A program made the position numbers and the translations under genes. Below, in pieces: positions 8,995-17,562 of a DNA stretch of 64,000 nt. The notes under the pieces are model-generated. The model did no database searches, had not been told where the DNA came from, and was given only the letters and a program-made list of their open reading frames with translations. The stretch lies in assembly GCA_002709085.1 (NCBI GenBank), contig PAPR01000053.1:1-64000 (forward strand). Direction: 5' to 3'. The DNA is from Pseudooceanicola sp. (GTDB lineage: Bacteria > Pseudomonadota > Alphaproteobacteria > Rhodobacterales > Rhodobacteraceae). Each line of letters opens with the position of its first letter. Positions within the stretch are counted from its first letter, which is position 1.

Positions 8995-10143
8995 TTATCG
9001 CAGACCAAGACCGCGCGCGATGATACCGCGAAGGACCTCGCGCGTCCCGCCCCTGAGCGAGAAAGAGGGAACCGCAAGTTCCGTATAGGCAAGCACTGCG
9101 GCATAGCTGCTGACGCCCCCCGGCACGGCCGGTCGGGCCAGCAAGCTCCGGGCGAGTCGCGGCATGTCCTGTTCGAAAAGCGCGCCCAAATCCTTGACGA
9201 TGGCCGCTTGCAGCGCGGGGTTCTGCCCCTCGTTGAGCATCCCGGCGACCGACCGAGACATCCGTCGCAGCACCATCAGATGCGCTGAAAGGCGGCCGAT
9301 TTCGGCTTGCTGCGCCTCGGTGGCGTCGTCGTGGAGCAGGCGGATCAACTCTTCGATCAGTGCGAAGGAGGACAGGAACCGCTCGGGTCCGCTGCGTTCA
9401 AAGGCCAGTTCGCTCATGACCTGGGACCAGCCTCCACCTTTCTCGCCCAGAAGCGCATCGGAGGGTAGGAAAGTGTCGTCAAAGATGACCTGGTTGAAGT
9501 GATGCTCACCCCCGATGTCGATGATCGGGCTGATCTGAATGTTTTCGGTGGTCTTGAGATCGACGAGGAACTGGCTCATCCCGCCATGGCGGTCCTCGCT
9601 CTTGCCGGTGCGGCAGAACAGGATCATGTAGTCTGCGACGTGGGCGTAGGTCGTCCAGACCTTGGTGCCATTAACCCGAAAACCGCCCTCGACCTCTGTG
9701 GCCACGGTGCGCGTGGCGGCAAGGTCAGAGCCGGAATCAGGTTCGCTCATCCCGATGCAGAAACAAAGCTCGCCGGCGGCGATGCGCGGCACGATTCGGC
9801 GTTTTTGCTCGTCGGTGCCCTTGGCCAGGATCAGAGGGGCGCTCTGGCGGTCGGCGATCCAGTGCGAGATCACCGGCGCACCGGCGGCCAGCAGTTCTTC
9901 GGAGACAACATAGCGTTCCAGCGCGCTGCGAGCGTGCCCGCCGTATTCCTTGGGAAAGGTCATGCCGACCCAACCGCGTTGTGCCAGCTTGCGAGAAAAG
10001 TCACGGCTGAACCCGTTCCATGATTTTGCGCGCATCTCGGGCGGGAAATCGGAAAGCTCTTCGGCCAGAAAGGCGCGAACCTCTTGTCTGAGGTCTTCGT
10101 GATCGGCGCCGGGCGGGGGTGGGGGAAATGCGGTGAGGGTCAT
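8995..10143 (-). CDS. Acyl-CoA dehydrogenase, catalytic partner of second heteromeric pair
   Basis: A 382-residue ACAD with the FAD loop 'IGMSEPDSGSDLAATRT' and a 'NGTKVWTTYAH' strand. A helix-G glutamate is available in 'SELAFERSGPERFLSS'. The C-terminal motif is 'RGGTREVLRGIIARGLGL', so there is no EGT glutamate. It overlaps the upstream ACAD by four bases (ATGA), which favours co-translation of two subunits. The upstream partner has no candidate base. This repeats the pattern at 4836/6078. It is the last gene of the operon starting at 12598 and converges on the IclR gene. Confidence 0.9.
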   Translation of the reverse strand: MTLTAFPPPPPGADHEDLRQEVRAFLAEELSDFPPEMRAKSWNGFSRDFSRKLAQRGWVGMTFPKEYGGHARSALERYVVSEELLAAGAPVISHWIADRQSAPLILAKGTDEQKRRIVPRIAAGELCFCIGMSEPDSGSDLAATRTVATEVEGGFRVNGTKVWTTYAHVADYMILFCRTGKSEDRHGGMSQFLVDLKTTENIQISPIIDIGGEHHFNQVIFDDTFLPSDALLGEKGGGWSQVMSELAFERSGPERFLSSFALIEELIRLLHDDATEAQQAEIGRLSAHLMVLRRMSRSVAGMLNEGQNPALQAAIVKDLGALFEQDMPRLARSLLARPAVPGGVSSYAAVLAYTELAVPSFSLRGGTREVLRGIIARGLGLR

Positions 10144-11216
10144 GCCGGGGCGCCTTGTGCAGTGCTGTCAGTGATGAAATGCCAGAATGTATCGTGCGGA
10201 CTGGTCAGGGCGGCCCGCCCCAGGTCCCTCGTCCAGTCCAGCTCGCTGCCGAATTCGTCCCGCCAGCTCCAGATCCGCTTGGTGAAATGGTGCAGGGCAT
10301 GTTCCTGGGTATAGCCGATCGCACCATGGACCTGATGGGCCAGCGCGCCGATGGTCTCTGCGGCTTCGCCGGTGCGGCTCTTGGCGGCGGCGACGGCCAG
10401 CGCGAAGGTCGGTGTGTCATAGCTGTCAGCTGCCATTTCAGCAGCAACGCGGGAGGCGGACGCTTCTCCGGCCATGGTCGCAAGGTATTGCTGAATCGCC
10501 TGGAACTTGCCGATCGGCCGTCCGAACTGGACCCGGTCGTTGGCATATTCAACGCTCATCGTGAGGATCGATTCCATGGCGCCCGCCATGGCGAGGCTGC
10601 GCGAAAGCGCGCCCAGCCCGCGCATCACGTCCGACGATTGGGAACCGCCGAACGACCGGGACAGCGGGGCGGCGTCGGCCTCGGTCAGGGCGAGATCGAC
10701 CTCGACATCGTCGCGCGGCATCCCCGCGAGATCCTGTCCGGGGGCGATGCTCAGGTCTTTCACGGGCAGCGAGAGAACATGATCGGTGCCGTCGATCGCG
10801 GCGATCGTCACAATACGGTCGGCCCATCGCGCAAAGGGCACGATAGGAAGGTGTCCCTTCGCGTGCAGGGCCTTGCCACTGCGCGTCAATTCAAGGCTGC
10901 CGCCCTCGGCGATGGTCAGCCTGCCACCCGGCAGGGTCAGGCCCGCGCGAGCCAGCACAGCATTCGCGACCAACGTTTCAGCCAGCGGAAGGGGAAGGCC
11001 GTGCGCCCCTGCAATCCGGATCAGCCCAAGGGCCTCGGAGGCCGGCACGCCAAAGCCGCCATCGGCCTCGGGTACCAAGGACATATGCAGCCCCGCCTCT
11101 TCGATCTGGGTCCAGAGCGCCTCGGGGCATTGTCCGCCCGCAGCGGCCTCGCGAAGCCCGTGGTTGACATGGTCGCGGAAAAGCCGCTCGGCCATGTCGA
11201 AAATCATCGACTCCAT
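10140..11216 (-). CDS. Acyl-CoA dehydrogenase-like subunit, probable non-catalytic partner
   Basis: A 358-residue divergent ACAD. The C-terminal 'ANDRVQFGRPIGKFQAIQQ' and 'HQVHGAIGYTQEHALHHFT' segments are recognisable, while the middle beta domain is poorly conserved. The helix-G region reads 'LSRSLAMAGAMESI', lacking the ER motif, and the C-terminal EGT is absent. It starts with a TGATG overlap on the MmgE/PrpD stop and ends in an ATGA overlap with the catalytic ACAD. It is probably the structural and FAD-site partner in an alpha2beta2 enzyme (inference from FadE-pair knowledge). Confidence 0.87.
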   Translation of the reverse strand: MESMIFDMAERLFRDHVNHGLREAAAGGQCPEALWTQIEEAGLHMSLVPEADGGFGVPASEALGLIRIAGAHGLPLPLAETLVANAVLARAGLTLPGGRLTIAEGGSLELTRSGKALHAKGHLPIVPFARWADRIVTIAAIDGTDHVLSLPVKDLSIAPGQDLAGMPRDDVEVDLALTEADAAPLSRSFGGSQSSDVMRGLGALSRSLAMAGAMESILTMSVEYANDRVQFGRPIGKFQAIQQYLATMAGEASASRVAAEMAADSYDTPTFALAVAAAKSRTGEAAETIGALAHQVHGAIGYTQEHALHHFTKRIWSWRDEFGSELDWTRDLGRAALTSPHDTFWHFITDSTAQGAPA

Positions 11217-12598
11217 CAGTTGATCCTTTCAGGCGATGCTTGGGGGGCGGTGGACGCAGTTTTTCCGGACGGCAGCGCCGGCAAATGCAGACGACTCCGC
11301 AGGTCCCGACGGAAGGCGTCGGCGGTCGGCGGCACGCCTCCCTCCCTGCGGTACTTTCCAAGGCAATCAGCGATCTTGTCCCCGATTTCCGCGGGTGTCG
11401 CCGGGTCCGAAGGTGAGCCTGGGTGCGCCGCGACCGAGGTTTCGTTCAGGGTCTCGTTCCCTTTGCGCAGGACGACATGGACCGCGCCGTGTTCCACGCC
11501 GACGTTGTCTGTTCCTGTCTCCGGTTCGGTTTCGATGGTCACCATATCCATCAGGCGGCGGACCTCCGGGCGATGGGGGCTGTCCCCCTCAAAATCGGCC
11601 AGGCCAACCTGACCCTGATGCAGGGCGGCAGACAGGGTGTAAGCGGCGCAGAACTTGGCTTCCATGCCGTCCTTGGGATCCGTGACATGCAGCGGCAGCA
11701 TCACCCCCTCGGGTACGGTCATCTGGATCACAGAGCCGTCGGGCACGGATTTGCCCTTGCGAGCGGTGTGAAGATGACGCCCCGCGGAGATCATTCTGTG
11801 TGTGAGATAACAGCAGGGGTAAAGCTTGCGGGACACGCTGCCCATGTCGATCCGTGGCTCGATGTCCGCAGGATTGGCCGCAAGCCCGTCGGTCCCCGCA
11901 TAAAGATCAAAGAAACCGCGGGGCGCGAAAATATCGGGAGCCCCGGTGATACCGACCTCGGCCATGCGTGCGGCGCGCAACCCGACGAGGGCCGCGTTGC
12001 CGGCCTGGATCGGCTTGGCCATCGCGCCGAAATTGATCTGCAATCCACCGGCCAGCGACGCGGAAAGCGAAAGGGCGTTGCCTATGGCCTCCTCGTCCAA
12101 TTCGAGCAGATGGGAAACCGCCGCTGCCGCTGCCAGCACCCCGATTGTGGATGTGGCATGCCAGCCCTTGTTATAGTGACCAAAGCCCAAGACCTCGCCC
12201 AGGGCGACGTTGACGGCCATGCCGACCGCAAGCGCGGGGGCGACGCGATTGGCCGTCTCCGGCCGCGCATCCGCCATGGCCAGCAGCGCGGGCCCGATCA
12301 CCACACTGGGATGGGTGACGCTGGTTGTGTGCACATCGTCAAAGTCGAGGACATGCCCGGCGACTGCGTTCAGAAACGCTGTTTGTTCGACGTCGCCATG
12401 TTCCGCAGCCTTCAGCGGCTCGGTCTGTCCGCCGCCGTTCAACGCGACAAGGCGCTGAACTACCGGCTCATGCCATCCGCCGTAAATAGCCGCCACCGTA
12501 TCTTCCATGCAGAGCGCGGCCTGCTCGGCATCAATTTCGCCCAGCCGTTGCGGCGTGGCGACGAACCGCGTCAGGCGGGAAGTGAATTCACTGGTCAT
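11216..12598 (-). CDS. MmgE/PrpD-family protein
   Basis: The ATG at 12598 (MTSEFTSRLTRFVA, GAGGA upstream) is preferred to the track start at 12733, giving 460 residues, normal for the family. The central 'HVLDFDDVHTTSVTHPSVV' and the 'GWHATSTIGVLAAAAAVSHLL' stretch are hallmarks. The family includes 2-methylcitrate dehydratase and cis-aconitate decarboxylase, so dehydration or decarboxylation of a carboxylic acid is expected. It leads an operon with the two ACAD subunits. A GCACATATGTG motif lies 73 bp upstream of the start. Note the Cys-Cys in 'LYPCCYLTHR', often seen in this family. Confidence 0.88.
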   Translation of the reverse strand: MTSEFTSRLTRFVATPQRLGEIDAEQAALCMEDTVAAIYGGWHEPVVQRLVALNGGGQTEPLKAAEHGDVEQTAFLNAVAGHVLDFDDVHTTSVTHPSVVIGPALLAMADARPETANRVAPALAVGMAVNVALGEVLGFGHYNKGWHATSTIGVLAAAAAVSHLLELDEEAIGNALSLSASLAGGLQINFGAMAKPIQAGNAALVGLRAARMAEVGITGAPDIFAPRGFFDLYAGTDGLAANPADIEPRIDMGSVSRKLYPCCYLTHRMISAGRHLHTARKGKSVPDGSVIQMTVPEGVMLPLHVTDPKDGMEAKFCAAYTLSAALHQGQVGLADFEGDSPHRPEVRRLMDMVTIETEPETGTDNVGVEHGAVHVVLRKGNETLNETSVAAHPGSPSDPATPAEIGDKIADCLGKYRREGGVPPTADAFRRDLRSRLHLPALPSGKTASTAPQASPERIN

Positions 12599-13202
12599 GT
12601 TATGGTCCTCGCTGTTCGCGCACACTGCATCATCTTGGGTGCTGCTATCAATTCGTAACACCACCCTTTTGCACATATGTGTTGGAGTGGAATAATCGCG
12701 TTGTGGTCCTTGCGGCGGTGAGGCAATCTGCAAAACAGCGCCTGAACCGCTATCGTGCCGGGTCGGGTGTCAGCTATGCCCAAAGGTTGCTGAACGCCCG
12801 AAAGTTGCTGAAAGAAGGTCGAACGTGACTGTAAGTGTCGGCGTGAAAAGTCGAAAAGACAAGGGTTGGCAAGCCAGCGGTCGAGAAGCCAAGAGCAGGC
12901 ACATCAATAGACCTATTCCGTCGTCGTTTCGCAAATACCCGTCAGCACAGATTCCAGATCGCGGATTTCTTTTGCACGACGACCCGCAAAATCTGCGGAT
13001 GAGTTCGGCTAGCGGCGAGTCACGGCTGTTTTGCGCGGTGGATTTCGACGCGTTGACACTGTCTGTGGGCCAAGTGACGGCGGAGCAGGCCGGAGCGATC
13101 GGTCGCCGCTTTGCGAGCCCCCGTCGAGCGAGGCCATATCGATTTTTCCACCGCAGATCGTCGCGCCGCAAACAGGCCGGATGCATGGGGAATGTGGCCT
13201 AG
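12599..13202. other. Divergent 600-bp intergenic region with IclR-type motif and no convincing gene
   Basis: The palindromic GCACATATGTG at 12671-12681 probably controls the MmgE/PrpD operon. The remainder (about 12770-13200) has overlapping ORFs on both strands (125 aa plus, 138 aa minus) that I do not recognise. Neither has a ribosome site or family motifs. A short near-repeat ('aaaggttgctgaa' and 'aaagttgctgaa') lies near 12781-12814. It may be an eroded gene or a dispersed intergenic element, but I cannot show either. Confidence 0.4.
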
Positions 13203-14630
13203 ATGTCGTCGGATGACCCTCTGAACCCCTCCGGCTGGCGGAACGTGATCGCCGCCGCCTGCCTGGTGATTTGCCTCGGGGGCGCGATTGTGCAGGGCGC
13301 CATAGGGGCCGATGCCGGTGCTGTCGTGGCGGTGCTGTTCTTTGGCATCTATCTAGCACTCTCATTTCGCTTCATTGCCCGCGTGGGGTGGGTCCTGCTT
13401 GGCTTTTCCTTCGTGGTGGCGCTTCTGGCGCTGGTGAACGGCGTCGGGGGCGACATTTACGTCGAAGCCGCGGGGCGCGTCGTCTTTCTGTCCGCCCTGC
13501 TGACGGCGGTCGCCTTCCTGCGCATTGCGGCCACCAGCGACCGGGTTGTCGAAGTGGCCGGAGAATTCCTCACGCAGCAGCCTCCTACGCGCCGCTATGC
13601 CTCACTGGGCGTCGGCGGGCATTTGTTCGGCGTGCTGCTGAACCTGGGCGGGCTCGGTGTGATGCTGGAGGTCATCATGAAAGGCCTGAGGGCGCATCGT
13701 CACGAGATGGACGACTTTGTCTATGCCGCACGCAAGCGGCGCATGGTCAGCGCCTGCATGCGCGGGTTCTCCACGGTCGCCTTCTGGACGCCGTTCGGCG
13801 TCGCGCTGAACCTGTTGATCCTCACGATACCGGGGCTGGAATGGTGGCACCTGGCCCCCTACGGGTTGTCGCTGGCCGGGTTCCTCTTTCTGCTCGGCTG
13901 GCTGTTTGACACGGTAAAGTGGCGCCGCCCGCCGTCGGCGCGTGGCCGGGCGGCTGATCTGACCGGCGATCTGCCGGGGTGGAGCCGTTGGGCCGTTCTG
14001 ATCGTCGCGGGCCATATCTTTCTTCTCGGCGCATCGGTGATGACGCTGGACAAGGCGACCCCGTTTAGTTTCCAGACTGTACTGATCTTCATCGTTCCCA
14101 TTTATGCGACGCTCTGGGCCGTGCTGCGCGGCGGGATCGGTGGCGTGGCTTCGATGTCGCGTCGGTTTATCGCTCAATCGCCCGGCTACGCGACCGAGAT
14201 GAGCGTCATCGCCTCCGCAGGCTTTGTCGGTCTTGTCGCTCTGGAGGTTGTCCCGGTCGAATGGATCGCTGACCACCTCGGCTGGATCGCCGCGCGGCCG
14301 GTCCTGACCGTTCTCATGCTGGTGGTCACCGTCTTCCTGACGGGATTGGCGGGGGTCCACCCGATGATCTCTGTGGTGCTGCTGGCAGACGTGGTCAGCC
14401 GTGTCGGGGTGGAGGGCCTGTCGCCCCTGGCGCTGGGTCTCGCTTTGGCAGGCGGGTGGAGCGGTATCATCTGCATAGGCCCCGCGATCACCGCGGTCGT
14501 CTATGCCTCGGCCATCGTGAAGGAATCGCCAGTGACGATAGGATTTCACTGGAATGGTGCCTACGGCCTTGCGAGCATTTTTGTTGTCGCCCTGGTTGTC
14601 GGCGGCGGCGTGGCCCTTGGACTGCTCTAA
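13203..14630 (+). CDS. Polytopic membrane protein of unknown function, transporter-like
   Basis: A 475-residue integral membrane protein with about 11-12 hydrophobic segments by eye. The second half holds 'VHPMISVVLLADVVS' and a Gly-rich 'GLALAGGWSGIICIGPAIT' helix break. That resembles the re-entrant hairpins of ion-transporter superfamily carriers (TRAP DctM, NhaD, ArsB), but I cannot assign a family. The ribosome site is weak. It lies upstream of, and in line with, the CoA-transferase/TAXI-TRAP operon, so it could be an exporter or a second importer for the same substrate. A separate IclR-type motif sits between it and the CoA-transferase genes. Confidence 0.75.
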   Translation: MSSDDPLNPSGWRNVIAAACLVICLGGAIVQGAIGADAGAVVAVLFFGIYLALSFRFIARVGWVLLGFSFVVALLALVNGVGGDIYVEAAGRVVFLSALLTAVAFLRIAATSDRVVEVAGEFLTQQPPTRRYASLGVGGHLFGVLLNLGGLGVMLEVIMKGLRAHRHEMDDFVYAARKRRMVSACMRGFSTVAFWTPFGVALNLLILTIPGLEWWHLAPYGLSLAGFLFLLGWLFDTVKWRRPPSARGRAADLTGDLPGWSRWAVLIVAGHIFLLGASVMTLDKATPFSFQTVLIFIVPIYATLWAVLRGGIGGVASMSRRFIAQSPGYATEMSVIASAGFVGLVALEVVPVEWIADHLGWIAARPVLTVLMLVVTVFLTGLAGVHPMISVVLLADVVSRVGVEGLSPLALGLALAGGWSGIICIGPAITAVVYASAIVKESPVTIGFHWNGAYGLASIFVVALVVGGGVALGLL

Positions 14631-14665
14631 GACCCGCTGAGTGACACAAAATAACGGCACCATTC

Positions 14666-14676
14666 GCACATATATG
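14666..14676 (+). promoter_or_regulatory. GCACATATATG motif upstream of CoA-transferase/TAXI operon
   Basis: An exact copy of the 11-mer found (reverse-complemented) at 7294-7304, with one-mismatch copies at 7350 and 12671. It lies 99-109 bp upstream of the CoA-transferase start in an AT-rich stretch. A probable IclR operator by position and recurrence (inference). Confidence 0.55.
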
Positions 14677-14774
14677 CTCGATTATGCTTGTTAAACTCTG
14701 AAGGGGGAAATTCTTGGGAATTGCGGTAGCCTCCACGCGCTCAGACATCCCGAGAGGTCTGGGCGACAAGGAAA

Positions 14775-15737
14775 GTGTCGGACCGACAAATGATGACGAT
14801 AGACCATAAAATGAATCCCACACGCCAAAGCAAGGTCATGGGCCTGGACGACGCGGCCATCCTTGCCAGGGATGCCCTGCGCGAGCGGCCTGACCTGTGC
14901 CTGGGCGGGCTGTTCAAACAGGGACGCCCGGTCGCATTGGTCCGCGCGTTGCTGGCCGCGGGCGCGCAAGGGCTGCACCTCTATTCTTCGCCTGGCGCTG
15001 GGTATGATGTCGACCTGATGATCGCGGCCGGTGCCGTCGAAGAGATGTTCCTCCCCGGTGTGACGCTGGAAAACCGACTCTGCCCCAATTTCCGCAGCGC
15101 GGTCGAAGGAGGGCAGGTGACTGCCCATGCCTTGGACGCCCTGACGGTGGTGGGCGGGCTGATGGCATCGGCCAACGGCGTGCCGTTCCAGCCGATCGAC
15201 GCGCTGCGCGGCTCGGACGTCCTGAAGCACAATCCCCTTATCCGCGAGATCGACTGTCCCTTCACCGGGCGACGCATTCATGCTGTCGGACCTATCCGGC
15301 CGCGCGTCACATTCCTGCATGCGCAAGAGGCTGATCGCTGGGGCAACCTGCGTCACCTCAGCACCATGGTCTATGCCGATCAACTGATGGCGCGCGCCTC
15401 GGACATGGTCATTGCAAGCGTGGACCGGATCGTGCCGGACGAGGTGATCCTGGACGATCCAACGCGTGTCACGGTCCCGTCCCACTATGTCAAAGCGGTC
15501 GTGGAGGTGCCATTTGGCGCGCATCCGACGGCGAGCTATCCGAACTATGCGATGGATGAGGAGCATATCGATGCCTACGCCGATTTGGGCGATGCGGCAC
15601 GCGTCGGCGACCGCGCTGGATTGGAGGCCTATATCGCACGCCATGTGACCGAGCCGAAAAGCCAGGACGATTACATCAAGGCGGTTGGGGGTCCCGAATA
15701 CCTCGCCCGTCTGGAAGCGGAGGCTCGGGACAGATGA
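14775..15737 (+). CDS. CoA-transferase subunit A (GctA/IpdA-like)
   Basis: 320 residues from the GTG at 14775. In-frame ATGs at 14790 and 14811 are alternatives and I cannot separate them, because the only Shine-Dalgarno-like GGAAAG is close to the GTG. The family signature is the 'LYSSPGAGYDVDLMIAAGAV' region and 'ANGVPFQPIDALRGSDVL', as in glutaconate CoA-transferase alpha chains and the steroid-ring hydrolase IpdA. It works with subunit B, which starts inside its stop codon (ATGA). Either CoA transfer to a dicarboxylate or IpdAB-like C-C hydrolysis is possible. Confidence 0.85.
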   Translation: MSDRQMMTIDHKMNPTRQSKVMGLDDAAILARDALRERPDLCLGGLFKQGRPVALVRALLAAGAQGLHLYSSPGAGYDVDLMIAAGAVEEMFLPGVTLENRLCPNFRSAVEGGQVTAHALDALTVVGGLMASANGVPFQPIDALRGSDVLKHNPLIREIDCPFTGRRIHAVGPIRPRVTFLHAQEADRWGNLRHLSTMVYADQLMARASDMVIASVDRIVPDEVILDDPTRVTVPSHYVKAVVEVPFGAHPTASYPNYAMDEEHIDAYADLGDAARVGDRAGLEAYIARHVTEPKSQDDYIKAVGGPEYLARLEAEARDR

Positions 15738-16501
15738 GCGTGGCGGTTTCACCCCTTGAACAGATGGTCGTCGTCTTGGCACGCGACCTCGCCGACGCCG
15801 AATTGGGCGCGGCCGGAGCAGCGGCCCTGGTCCCGATGGCGGCGATCGCATTGGCGCGCGAAATGCACGCGCCCAATCTGACCGTCGGCGGGGAGATGTT
15901 CTTTAACCCGCAGCCGGGTCGCCTTTACCCGTCGATGCTGGATGACCGCGCCCTTGGTCACTGCGAAGCAGCCGAGACCTTTATCGAGCTGTTCGGCCAC
16001 AGCCATCATGGCCTCGACTTCTTTTTTCACAGCGGGTTGCAGCATGACGCCTATGGCAACATCAACCTGCATCATGTCGGCGGAACGCTGCACGCCCCCA
16101 AGATGCGGGGGCCGGGGGCTGCCAACCTCTCCTATTCGCACACCTCGACACGGTTCTACATCTGCCCCACGGTTCATAACGCGCGCAATTTCGTGGAAAA
16201 GGTCGACTTCCTCACGATCCCCGGACACCTTTCGGGTCCGGAATCGAAACGCGAGGCCGGTTTGACCAATGAGGGGCCGCGTTTCGTGGTGACACCGCGT
16301 GCGGTTATGGATTTTGACGAGAAGACCCTGCGGATGCGGCTGAAGTCGGTACACGCCGGGAATACGCCCGAAGAGGTTCAGCGCCAGACCGGATTCGACC
16401 TGGCGATCACGGGTGAGGTGCCACAGACGCCCCCACCTACTGACGAAGAGCTAGCTGTCCTAAGACAGCGGATTGACACAACGGGCGCTCTGCGCGTCTG
16501 A
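15734..16501 (+). CDS. CoA-transferase subunit B (GctB/IpdB-like)
   Basis: 255 residues, translationally coupled to subunit A (ATGA). The segment 'LTVGGEMFFNPQPG' places a Glu at residue 54, the position where glutaconate CoA-transferase beta carries its catalytic Glu54. This favours a true CoA-transferase over the IpdAB hydrolase branch, but alignment is needed. The 'GGTLHAPKMRGPGAANLSYS' and 'VEKVDFLTIPGHL' stretches are typical of the small subunit. Next to a TAXI transporter, it probably activates the imported acid with CoA (inference). Confidence 0.85.
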   Translation: MSVAVSPLEQMVVVLARDLADAELGAAGAAALVPMAAIALAREMHAPNLTVGGEMFFNPQPGRLYPSMLDDRALGHCEAAETFIELFGHSHHGLDFFFHSGLQHDAYGNINLHHVGGTLHAPKMRGPGAANLSYSHTSTRFYICPTVHNARNFVEKVDFLTIPGHLSGPESKREAGLTNEGPRFVVTPRAVMDFDEKTLRMRLKSVHAGNTPEEVQRQTGFDLAITGEVPQTPPPTDEELAVLRQRIDTTGALRV

Positions 16502-16548
16502 TCGGGTCGAACGCTCACTAAAGTTCAAAAATAACTGGGAGGAAAAGA

Positions 16549-17520
16549 ATGTTCAGATTCAAGTTGACCGAACACCGGGCGGCTATTGGCACAGTCGCGG
16601 CTCTGACTGCGATGCTGGCCGGGGGGGCGGTTGCCGCCAAGGACCTTACCATGGGCACGACGAGCCCGACGTCCAGCCACTTCACGATTTCGGTCGCGAT
16701 GAGCAAGGCGCTTGAGAGCGGCATGGAGGATGTCACCGTCAACGTGATCGAGACCGGCGCCAGCGTGGACAATGTCCTGCGCCTCGCACGGGATGAAATC
16801 GACATGGGGCTGGCGACGACCGATATCCTGATCTCTGCCCGGAACGGGACCGGCAAGTTCGAAGGCAATGCCATTTCGGACACGGTTGCGCTTTATCCCT
16901 ACAGCTCTTCGGTTCTGCTGATCGCCGTAACGGAAGATTCCGGCGTGACATCGCTCGCCGAACTGGATGGCGAGAAGTTCAATCCCGGCATCCGGGGGTC
17001 CGCTGCCGAAACCCTGACGACCAACGTGCTGTCGATGTTCGATATCAACGCCGACCTCGTGCACGGTGCCGTCGGTGACGCGGTCGAAGGCATCAAGAAC
17101 CGCCAGATCGTCGGCTACAGCAAATACGGCGCTGCAAGCTCGGTCGATTCGACGCTGCAGGAACTGATGACCAGCACAAAGATGCGGTTACTCGGTTTCA
17201 CCGAAGAGCAGGAAAAGGCCGCCGCAGAATCCATGGAAGGCGTGGGCTTCACCACCATGCCCGCCGGTCTGATCCCGGATTCCGAGGAAATTCGGGTACC
17301 GAAACTCAATGTCTTTTTCCTGACCCGCACGGGCGTCATGGATGATCAGACCGCTTATGATGTAGCCCGCAGCATCGACGAGAACATGGACCTTCTGATC
17401 GAAGCATGGCCGCAGCTGAAGGATTACGACATTGCCGCCGATGCCGTCGCGACGATGGAGGCCGGTGTTGCCTATCACCCTGGCGCTGAACGCTACTGGA
17501 AAGAAGCCGTAAGCAACTGA
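16549..17520 (+). CDS. TAXI-family TRAP solute-binding protein
   Basis: 323 residues with a signal peptide ending near 'GGAVAA' (residues 24-30), then 'KDLTMGTTSPTSSHF'. The TAXI fold is indicated by the early Ser/Thr-rich loop, 'DNVLRLARDEIDMGLATTD' and 'SLAELDGEKFNPGIRGSAAE'. GGGAGG lies upstream. It stands 48 bp after the CoA-transferase genes and 80 bp before its fused permease, with two hairpins between. It delivers the substrate to the permease in the periplasm; the ligand is unknown. Confidence 0.9.
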   Translation: MFRFKLTEHRAAIGTVAALTAMLAGGAVAAKDLTMGTTSPTSSHFTISVAMSKALESGMEDVTVNVIETGASVDNVLRLARDEIDMGLATTDILISARNGTGKFEGNAISDTVALYPYSSSVLLIAVTEDSGVTSLAELDGEKFNPGIRGSAAETLTTNVLSMFDINADLVHGAVGDAVEGIKNRQIVGYSKYGAASSVDSTLQELMTSTKMRLLGFTEEQEKAAAESMEGVGFTTMPAGLIPDSEEIRVPKLNVFFLTRTGVMDDQTAYDVARSIDENMDLLIEAWPQLKDYDIAADAVATMEAGVAYHPGAERYWKEAVSN

Positions 17521-17562
17521 ACGACACCGCGGTCAGTCAGCAGGATGCTGTGACCGCACGGG

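Noticed and set aside
10155-11612. 485-aa plus-strand ORF opposite the ACAD and MmgE/PrpD genes
   Set aside because: It is antisense to two clear protein families, has no recognisable domains, and reflects high GC in the third codon position.
14691-15851. 386-aa minus ORF opposite the CoA-transferase A gene, and similar long antisense ORFs (11423-12658, 13602-14669, 62772-63977)
   Set aside because: All are shadows of real genes with Arg/His-rich low-information translations.
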